Positions 33,907-41,064 of a stretch of 64,000 nucleotides of DNA are shown piece by piece. The notes under the pieces are model-generated. The model was not told where the DNA came from and did not search any database. It was given only the letters and a program-made list of their open reading frames with translations. The first letter of the stretch is position 1. Each line of letters opens with the position of its first letter. Position numbers and translations under genes: made by a program. Source of the DNA: an uncultured Bacillota bacterium (GTDB taxonomy: Bacteria > Bacillota_I > Bacilli_A > RFN20 > CAG-288); assembly GCA_949300365.1 (NCBI GenBank), contig CASGEC010000003.1, forward strand, positions 1 through 64,000, given 5' to 3'.

Positions 33907-35417
33907 TTCCCGTTCTCCTGAAGGTGGCGAGCAAAGGATTCATCCATCCAATACCGATTGTTCTCTTCCGGTGAAAAAGTCAGATACCAGGCTTGGGCAT
34001 AGATCTTATCCTTCTTCGATAGGCGATCATAGTCCCAGACATAGCCCGTTAGAGTCGGATTGAACCAGTGTCCTACCTTATAGGCAGCATAGGGCGTCAT
34101 CGAGAAAGCATTGCCGTCCTGATCCTTGAAGGCAACAGGGCGATAGACATCCCCTTTCTTGAAAGCCGATTCCAGACACTCCCCGCCATGAAGGCGCGCC
34201 AATATCTTGAGGTCTTCCAAAGCGATTTCGGTTTCGGGCTTTTCGACGTCATAGAGGGGATCAAGCCCTTTGGGATCTTCCGGTATTTCCTTAGGGAGCA
34301 TGTCTTCCGTCCACGTCTGAGGTGAGCTTTCATAGGCTTTCCTTCCGCCACAGAAAGCCATTAGGAGTTCATTCCTGTCGGTGGCATACCAATAGGCGGG
34401 ATTGTTTTCGTTCTTGCCGAGAAGTTTCTTGCAAAGGACGTATCGGACAAGGGAATTCGGTATCCATCTTCCAAGGCGGAATAAAGGATATTTTTTCCGT
34501 TGCTCCTTGAAGAAATCGTCCAATGTTTCATTTTGATAATGGAACAATTCATCAAGAATATTGTCTTTTGGATACCATACGCCATGGAAGTTTCTCGTCA
34601 CGAAGTCCTTTGGTTGGAAGACCTTTTCAAAGGAAAGGGAGGCCAGTTGAAGGCCCTTGGAGAGAACCTCCCAGCCATAGCAACGGTTCTTTCTTCCGCC
34701 AGGCATATCGTAGACATGACGGAAGAAGTTCTTTCCTTCCAACCGTCCCTTGATATCGCTTTCGATGATTCTTGAAACAAGAAGGGCGCTATCCTTTGCC
34801 GAGAGCCATTCCAAAGGGCCGTCCACCCGTGTATGGAACATCAGACCATCATCCATATTGTTCTTTATGAGGCTGTCGTAGAACATCGCCGTCTGTCGGA
34901 GAATGACCCAGTTTCTCAGACCGGATTCCAGGACAGCCAATTCTCCTCTTTCCTTCGTCAAGGAATAGATATCGTAGACGGAGCTGATGACAGGATCACC
35001 GACCTTTCCTATAGGATGATCTGTTGTCCTATCTCCAAAGATGGCAACCGTGGATATATGGATAAGCTTTGCCAGAGGATTCTTTTCCTTGAGGACCTTC
35101 ACGATATTTTTGGGTCCTTGTTCATTGGCGAGAACGGCATTTTTGGGATGATAGTCCGATTGTGGTGGAATAAGGGCAGCCATATCCACGACATAGCTCG
35201 CCTTTCCCAAAAGGGAATCCAAGGCAATAAAGGAAGAGACATCACCCATGACGATACGGATGCGATTCATATAGGAAGAAAAGGCCTTCTGAAAGGCATC
35301 AGCTCTCTTCTTGCTCCGCATAAGGACAGCGATGCTATCGATTTCCTTGATGGAGAGAAGCTTCCGCACGACTTCCATGCCCATATGTCCGCTTGCGCCC
35401 AAGATGGCTATTTCCAT
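33903..35417 (-). CDS. NAD(P)-dependent epimerase/dehydrogenase with unusual C-terminal domain
   Basis: 504 residues. The first about 300 form an extended SDR Rossmann domain: GASGHMG (residues 8-14) binds the nucleotide and YDIYSLTKERGE contains the catalytic Tyr and Lys. The remaining about 200 residues (from around RWIPNSLVRYVL) are rich in aromatic and acidic residues (WYATDRNELL, GHWFNPTLTGYVWDYDRL) and match no family I recognise. ATG 35417 follows GGAGA. It is translationally coupled to the flavodoxin-ferredoxin gene, suggesting a redox reaction fed by ferredoxin. Steroid, terpenoid or nucleotide-sugar substrates are all possible. Confidence 0.72.
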   Translation of the reverse strand: MEIAILGASGHMGMEVVRKLLSIKEIDSIAVLMRSKKRADAFQKAFSSYMNRIRIVMGDVSSFIALDSLLGKASYVVDMAALIPPQSDYHPKNAVLANEQGPKNIVKVLKEKNPLAKLIHISTVAIFGDRTTDHPIGKVGDPVISSVYDIYSLTKERGELAVLESGLRNWVILRQTAMFYDSLIKNNMDDGLMFHTRVDGPLEWLSAKDSALLVSRIIESDIKGRLEGKNFFRHVYDMPGGRKNRCYGWEVLSKGLQLASLSFEKVFQPKDFVTRNFHGVWYPKDNILDELFHYQNETLDDFFKEQRKKYPLFRLGRWIPNSLVRYVLCKKLLGKNENNPAYWYATDRNELLMAFCGGRKAYESSPQTWTEDMLPKEIPEDPKGLDPLYDVEKPETEIALEDLKILARLHGGECLESAFKKGDVYRPVAFKDQDGNAFSMTPYAAYKVGHWFNPTLTGYVWDYDRLSKKDKIYAQAWYLTFSPEENNRYWMDESFARHLQENGK

Positions 35418-35582
35418 ATCCGTTTCTCCAGTGATTCCACAATCCCTAATACGATAACCCAAACGAGGTCAGGATGCCTCATTTTCAAAGGAAGAGTGCA
35501 TTCTCCGATGATTCCCCAGCAACGGCAAAATCGGGTCACAAGGTCGTACATTGTCACCATAATGAATGATTCATTCCTTGTT

Positions 35583-35629
35583 TTGAAAGCGCTCGCCACC
35601 GCAATTCCGCGTCAAAAAACCGCTTCCAT
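35583..35629 (+). promoter_or_regulatory. Two cre-like operators upstream of the large GH3 gene
   Basis: TTGAAAGCGCTCGCC (35583-35597) matches 14 of 15 cre positions on the plus strand. ATGGAAGCGGTTTTT matches 14 of 15 on the minus strand (35629-35615). They lie about 55-100 bases before the expected transcription start, upstream of the -35, separated by about three helical turns centre to centre. Control by CcpA or a LacI-type regulator is inferred. Confidence 0.6.
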
Positions 35630-35646
35630 TTTTTGAAAAATACCCC

Positions 35647-35677
35647 TTGACGAACCCCCCCCGCACAGTTCTATAAT
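35647..35677 (+). promoter_or_regulatory. Promoter with a C8 tract in its spacer
   Basis: -35 TTGACG (35647-35652) and perfect -10 TATAAT (35672-35677) are separated by 19 bases, of which eight are consecutive C (35655-35662). Loss of one or two C would give 18 or 17 bases, the optimum, so slippage could switch expression of the GH3 gene. Leader of about 115 bases contains an isolated AAAGGAGG at 35718-35725 with no start codon behind it. Confidence 0.6.
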
Positions 35678-35799
35678 CAAGCCAGTTCAAGCCCATCGCA
35701 CAAGAAACCGATGAGAAAAAGGAGGTGGAATTAGAGATATTTTTCAGGACTTTTCGTATGCCGATTTGATTGTCGCAGAAGAAAAAGAAAGGACAGAAC

Positions 35800-38700
35800 A
35801 TGCAGAAGAAAATCAAATTAGGTTTGGTACTCCTCGCTTCGCTCAGCCTCGGTTTGGTAGGTTGCACCGGAACGTCCTCAATGACCACCCCGGGTGCATC
35901 ATCGACGACCACGCCGAACAACCCGACAACGCCCACGGACTCCACAACGTCCACGCCGGGAACGACCGATCCTGGCACTGATCCAGGCACCGATCCGGAA
36001 GAGCCCGATCCGTATGAGCCCATCGTCGAGACACTGGTAACTCCCGAAGGTGGCAAGACGGGTCTCCTGGAGAAAGAGGGAAAGTACTACACCGACTACG
36101 CCACCGAAAAGGCAGCCCATGAAGCTGGAAGAGAGGTTGCCGTTCAGATTGCCGAGGAAGGCGATGTCCTCCTCAAGAATGCCAACGACACCCTCCCGCT
36201 GAGCAAGTACGAGAAGAAGGTCACCCTGTTTGGCATGCACAGCGTCGATCTTGTCGTCGCTGGCGGTGGCTCGGGTGCCGGTACGCTCGACAACGGTGGA
36301 ATCCAGCACTCGACACTCCAGAGCTCCCTTGAGGATGCCGGCTTCTCCGTCAACCCGAGAACCATCAGCCTATACAACAGCTATCTCCAGATGGGCACGA
36401 TCAACAACGAGCTGCCCATCTCCAACTACACCAATTCCGCCATCGAGTCCTATGACACCTACAACGATGCCGCTATCGTCACCCTCTCCAGGGAAGGCAC
36501 GGAGAACAAGGACCTTGCGACGAACAATGTCGCCGACCACGCCAATCCCGATGATCACATCCTCCAGCTTGATGACAACGAAGTCGCCCTCATCCGCCAC
36601 GTCAAGCAGCACTTCGGAAAGGTCATCGTCCTCATCAACTCCTCCAACATCATGCAGATTCCCGACCTCGCTGCCGAAAAGACGGCCGACAACCTCGGCG
36701 TCGATGCCATCCTCTGGATCGGTGGCGTCGGAAACAACGGTGTCGATGCGGTCGGCAAGATCCTCAACGGCGAAGTGAACCCTTCCGGCCACACCTCCGA
36801 CATCTGGACCGCAGATTTCACCAAGGATCCGACCTGGACGAACTTCGGCTTCGACACCCAGAACAAGGATGCCGGTGGCAACAGGCTGGATGCTTCCTAC
36901 TACGACGAGGACGGAAACCTGACCAACTACTCCCAGGTCGAATACCGCGAAGGCATCTACCTCGGCTACAAGTACTATGAAACGAAAGCACATGACATGG
37001 GTGACCAGGGCGAAGCCTGGTACAAGGAAAACGTCCTCTATCCCTTCGGCTATGGCTTAAGCTACACCACCTTCGATTGGGAATGGGCCGGCGTTGAGGA
37101 CAACCTGACCATCGATGCCGCAAACAGGACCGTCACCGTCCGCGTCAAGGTCACCAATACCGGCGACGTCGCTGGCAAGGACGTCGTCCAGATCTACTAT
37201 TCCGCTCCCTATACCAAGGGCGAAATCGAGAAGCCTTCCAACAACCTCGTCAACTTCGCCAAGACCGAAGTCCTCGAGCCGGGCGAAAGCCAGATCGTCG
37301 AAGTCCAGTTCGTCGCCCAGGACATGGCTTCCTTCGATTGGAACGATGCCAACAAGAACGGCTTCAAGGGCTACGAGCTTGAGGCGGGCGACTACATCAT
37401 CTCCGCCAACAGGGACTCCCATACTCCCGTCCTGACGACGACAAGAAAGATCGCTTCGGACATCCGTTGCGAGACCGACTACACTTCCGGAAAGAAGATC
37501 GAGCCTATCTTCGTCGATGAGTTTGACTCCACCAACGAGACGCTCCTTGCCAACCAGATCTCCAGGGCAACCGGCCTTGAACAGCCTAAGCCCGCTTCCA
37601 AGGAAGACAGAACCCTGGATGACAAGACGCTTGCCGAATATGACGATCAGGATATCTACTATCACTCCGAGCTGAAGGAAACCGATCCGTGGTATGTCGA
37701 AAGCGTCCCGTCCAATTGGGACCAGGGCGTCACTCCCGCCTCCGGAACCATCACCCTTGCCGACATGAGCGGTGTCGACTATGAGCTTCCGACCCTGAAG
37801 GATGGCGCTGTCACCATCGCCGATGACGAAGGCACGAAGAAGTGGGACGAGTTCATGAACCAGCTCTCCTGGGAAGACATGACCAACATCGTCTCCGGCG
37901 ACGCCAAGTCCGGTCCTGGCATCTCCGCCATGGGCAACATCGGAAAGCCGGAGGACAACTACGCTGACGGACCCGTCCAGATCCGCGGCGGAACCCTCTT
38001 CCCCTCCAACCCGATCCTCGCTTCCTCCTTCAATGTCGAACTTGCCGAGCAGAAGGGCCGCATCGTCGGAAACCAGGCCATCTTCGCCGGTCTCTCCCAA
38101 TGGGCAGGCGGTGGCATGAACATCCACCGTTCTCCCTTCTCCGGCCGTAACTTCGAGTACTTCTCCCAGGATAGCTTCCACTCCGCCCGCTTCTCCTATG
38201 CCGAAGTCAGTGGAGCCCTCTCCAAGGGATTGATTACCTACTGCAAGCACTTCTTCCTCAACGATCAGGAATCCTTCCGTGCCGACTACGGCGGTGTCTT
38301 CACTTGGGCGACCGAGCAGGTCATCCGCGAGAACTACCTCCGTCCGTTCGAATTCGCCATCAAGGCCGGATCCATGGGTCTCATGTCCTCCTTCAACCGT
38401 ATCGGAAAGCAAGTCACTGCCAACTCCTATGCCATCCACCAGTACCTCCTGCGCGATGAGTGGGATTCCAAGGCCGATGTCTGCACCGACGCCTGGGCCA
38501 AGGCCTATGTCCCCGTCAACCTGATGGCCATCGCCGGATCCGACCAGCTCCTCGGACAGTCCAAGTCCTATTCCAACAATGCCTTCGACCATGGTGTCTG
38601 GAATGCCGAGAAGAAGACCGTCCTTGTCTCTCCCGATGAGGAAGTCACCGATTCCACCAACGCCACGATGGAAGACGACACCCTCTACTACGGCGTCCGT

Positions 38701-39513
38701 ATCCGTGCCCAGAGAGCCCTCTACACCAGAGCCAACTCCTCCACCGCCCAGAACGGATTCGCCGCTGGCGAGAAGATCGTCGTCAACGTCGAAAGAGGCG
38801 TCAGCAACAACGTCCCCGTCACTATCGCCGGAACAAACGATGTCTCCGTCAGCCTTGCCGATGCCACGAAGTCGCCGATGCCGGAAGGCCTCAGCCTTGT
38901 CAACGGCAACGTCATCTCCGGCAACCCCGCCGAGGAAGGCGTCTACACCGTCCCCGTCAACGTCACGGTCGATGGCTGGATTTCCGCCACTGCCGACCTT
39001 GAAATCCACGTCGTCTCCGCTCTCCAGATCAACGGAAAGGCCGTCACGACCGATGGCGAGGTCGAACTGACCGCAAACCAGGCCTTCACCGGAAAGATCC
39101 AGGCGCCGAGCCTTGCCTATGGTAGCTCGATTGGAAGAAACCTCGTCGTTAACTGGTACGAATACATGTTCCAGAACTACAACCGCAACGAGGACAAGAC
39201 GGCTTCCGATATCGTCACCATCGACGCCAGCCAGGCCGAAGCCAAGCACGAATACAGCTACACCGTCGAAGGCAGTGTCCCCGGCATGACCTTCAAGCCC
39301 GTCACGAAGTGGTGGGATGGTCTCTCCCACAGAGGCGGATACGATGTCGTCGACTACCTCGAGATGTCCGGTACGCCGACACAGGCCGGAACCTACACAG
39401 TCACCGTCACCATCAACCTGCCGCAGACGATGTACATGAGTGGATGGCTCTTCGCCTCCTTCGGTTGCTCCGAAACCCAGTACGTCCAGACCATCACCTT
39501 CAACGTCAAGTAG
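35800..39513 (+). CDS. Surface lipoprotein GH3 glycosidase, reversed domain order
   Basis: A 1237-residue lipoprotein (SLGLVGC, lipid on C22) with a Thr/Pro/Asp-rich linker (about 23-75). Then come the alpha/beta sandwich (starting EEGDVLLKNANDTLPL), an FnIII domain (VTNTGDVAGKDVVQIYY) and the TIM barrel with RSPFSGRNFEYFSQD, YCKHFFLNDQES and nucleophile D897 in ADVCTDAW. This is the reversed GH3 order known from Ruminococcus albus and Butyrivibrio beta-glucosidases. After the barrel, residues about 970-1237 form Ig-like domains (NGNVISGNPAEEGVYTVPV; TPTQAGTYTVTV). ATG 35800 has AAAGGA; the frame extends upstream but without a signal. It probably attacks beta-glucosides or xylosides outside the cell; substrate not proven. 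Confidence 0.88.
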   Translation: MQKKIKLGLVLLASLSLGLVGCTGTSSMTTPGASSTTTPNNPTTPTDSTTSTPGTTDPGTDPGTDPEEPDPYEPIVETLVTPEGGKTGLLEKEGKYYTDYATEKAAHEAGREVAVQIAEEGDVLLKNANDTLPLSKYEKKVTLFGMHSVDLVVAGGGSGAGTLDNGGIQHSTLQSSLEDAGFSVNPRTISLYNSYLQMGTINNELPISNYTNSAIESYDTYNDAAIVTLSREGTENKDLATNNVADHANPDDHILQLDDNEVALIRHVKQHFGKVIVLINSSNIMQIPDLAAEKTADNLGVDAILWIGGVGNNGVDAVGKILNGEVNPSGHTSDIWTADFTKDPTWTNFGFDTQNKDAGGNRLDASYYDEDGNLTNYSQVEYREGIYLGYKYYETKAHDMGDQGEAWYKENVLYPFGYGLSYTTFDWEWAGVEDNLTIDAANRTVTVRVKVTNTGDVAGKDVVQIYYSAPYTKGEIEKPSNNLVNFAKTEVLEPGESQIVEVQFVAQDMASFDWNDANKNGFKGYELEAGDYIISANRDSHTPVLTTTRKIASDIRCETDYTSGKKIEPIFVDEFDSTNETLLANQISRATGLEQPKPASKEDRTLDDKTLAEYDDQDIYYHSELKETDPWYVESVPSNWDQGVTPASGTITLADMSGVDYELPTLKDGAVTIADDEGTKKWDEFMNQLSWEDMTNIVSGDAKSGPGISAMGNIGKPEDNYADGPVQIRGGTLFPSNPILASSFNVELAEQKGRIVGNQAIFAGLSQWAGGGMNIHRSPFSGRNFEYFSQDSFHSARFSYAEVSGALSKGLITYCKHFFLNDQESFRADYGGVFTWATEQVIRENYLRPFEFAIKAGSMGLMSSFNRIGKQVTANSYAIHQYLLRDEWDSKADVCTDAWAKAYVPVNLMAIAGSDQLLGQSKSYSNNAFDHGVWNAEKKTVLVSPDEEVTDSTNATMEDDTLYYGVRIRAQRALYTRANSSTAQNGFAAGEKIVVNVERGVSNNVPVTIAGTNDVSVSLADATKSPMPEGLSLVNGNVISGNPAEEGVYTVPVNVTVDGWISATADLEIHVVSALQINGKAVTTDGEVELTANQAFTGKIQAPSLAYGSSIGRNLVVNWYEYMFQNYNRNEDKTASDIVTIDASQAEAKHEYSYTVEGSVPGMTFKPVTKWWDGLSHRGGYDVVDYLEMSGTPTQAGTYTVTVTINLPQTMYMSGWLFASFGCSETQYVQTITFNVK

Positions 39514-39530
39514 TTCCTCTCTGAGTAGTG

Positions 39531-39571
39531 CCTTTCGACCCTGGGCTTATTGTCCAGGGTCGAAGGTTTTT
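39531..39571 (+). terminator. Rho-independent terminator after the large GH3 gene
   Basis: CCTTTCGACCCTGG (39531-39544) pairs with CCAGGGTCGAAGG (39554-39566) with one bulged base, followed by five T. It separates this gene from the following lipoprotein. Confidence 0.88.
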
Positions 39572-39602
39572 ATGCCAAGAAATCCATAAGGAGATGAAAC
39601 AC

Positions 39603-41048
39603 ATGAAAAAACCTATCGCATTGCTTGCTTTGCTCTCTACCGTTTTCGTCATCACAGGTTGCAACAACGCCGGTCCTTCCGGAAATGGGGGAGGAGACGG
39701 AACTAGCAATACCGCCCAAGCCGGGGACAAGACAGTCACTAGCCTTGCCGTCAAGACCAATCCGACGAAGACCGAGTACTTCATCGGCGAAGAGTTCGAT
39801 CCGGCCGGCTGCGTCATCACGGTCACCTATGACGACAAGACGACCGAGGACATTCCTCTGACAGACGAAAGGCTGACCTATTCCGCACCCAATACCGATA
39901 CGGAAGGCACAAAGACCGTCCGCGTCCGCATGGGTTCCAGCCAGGTCACCTTCCAGATCACGGTCGTCGCCAAGACCTATGATGTCACGTTCGATCTCAA
40001 CTACGAAAATGCCCCAGAGCCCACGGTCGTCGAGGGCATCAAGGAAGGAGAGACAGTCGACGAGCCGGAAGAGCCGACCCGTTCGGGCTATGACTTCCAA
40101 GGCTGGTTTACCGATGCCAACGGCGTCACGGAATTCGACTTCGACACGGGAATCACGGCCGATTTGACCCTCTATGCCAAGTGGATCACCGCCGGTGCCG
40201 ATGTCTTCACGGTCACCTTCGATCTCAACTATCTGCGTTCTCCCGAAGATCCGACCCAGAAGGTGGAAGAGGGAAAGACCGCCACGAAGCCCGAGACCGA
40301 TCCGACGAGGAAGGGCTATGACTTCACCGGCTGGTACACCGATTCCAGTGCCACGACAGCCTTCGACTTTACCACTCCTATCGTGGATGACACGACCGTC
40401 TATGCCGGATGGGAAAGGAACGACGAGTACCAGGGCGAGCAGAAGTACACCTTCGAGGTCGAGGACATCAGCTTCAAGGGCCTTACCGGAAACGGCTTCT
40501 CCGGAACAGCCCCCGAGACGGCCATGATCGCGACCGACAATTACAAGCTCGGTGCTTCCAACAACAGGTATGTCGGCTATCTCTACAAGCAAGGCCTCAA
40601 CCTCAACTTCTGGATTTCCTCCGACGTTGCCGTCGATAACGTCAAGCTGGAGCTTTCCCTCAGCCAGGAGGTCACCGAAGCCTATCTCAACGAGATGAAG
40701 AACGGCACGCGGGACGATCCCATCGTCTACAACAAGGACAACTATGCCATCGCCTTCAATGGCCAAACCCTGGACTATCCGGACATCACCATCGGCTCAA
40801 ACGAGCTGACGATCGAGGGCGGCGAGACGACGAAGATGTTCTACTGCAAGTTCAAGACCGTCACCCTGTCGACGACACTGTCTCTCCGTGCAGGATACAA
40901 CCTCCTCAGCCTGACGACCTCCAACAACGATGAGATGGGCGGAACGATGACCGCCACAGCACCCCTTATCGACTGCGTCACCTTCACCGCCACCGGTGCC
41001 GTCCTGGATTGGGATGCCGAGCAGGGCTATCCGTGCGACAACTACTGA
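39603..41048 (+). CDS. Lipoprotein with Ig-like, InlB-type repeats and CBM-like domain
   Basis: A 481-residue lipoprotein (VFVITGC). Residues about 40-120 are a bacterial Ig-like domain (TKTEYFIGEEFDPAGCVITVTY). Two Listeria-Bacteroides (InlB B) repeats follow, each ending GYDF.GW.TD... and YAKW or YAGW. Residues about 275-481 resemble a CBM6/35-type carbohydrate-binding sandwich (TFEVEDISF near its start, GYNLLSLTTSN and DCVTFTATGAV near its end). ATG 39603 has AAGGAG at nine bases. The GH3 gene begins 16 bases after its stop, so it likely helps that enzyme bind glycan at the cell surface. Confidence 0.82.
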   Translation: MKKPIALLALLSTVFVITGCNNAGPSGNGGGDGTSNTAQAGDKTVTSLAVKTNPTKTEYFIGEEFDPAGCVITVTYDDKTTEDIPLTDERLTYSAPNTDTEGTKTVRVRMGSSQVTFQITVVAKTYDVTFDLNYENAPEPTVVEGIKEGETVDEPEEPTRSGYDFQGWFTDANGVTEFDFDTGITADLTLYAKWITAGADVFTVTFDLNYLRSPEDPTQKVEEGKTATKPETDPTRKGYDFTGWYTDSSATTAFDFTTPIVDDTTVYAGWERNDEYQGEQKYTFEVEDISFKGLTGNGFSGTAPETAMIATDNYKLGASNNRYVGYLYKQGLNLNFWISSDVAVDNVKLELSLSQEVTEAYLNEMKNGTRDDPIVYNKDNYAIAFNGQTLDYPDITIGSNELTIEGGETTKMFYCKFKTVTLSTTLSLRAGYNLLSLTTSNNDEMGGTMTATAPLIDCVTFTATGAVLDWDAEQGYPCDNY

Positions 41049-41064
41049 TCGGGAGTGATCGATC

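Noticed and set aside
37057..39330. A 757-codon open frame on the minus strand inside the GH3 lipoprotein gene
   Set aside because: Same reason: antisense shadow of a long gene with strong codon bias, no domain and no start signals.
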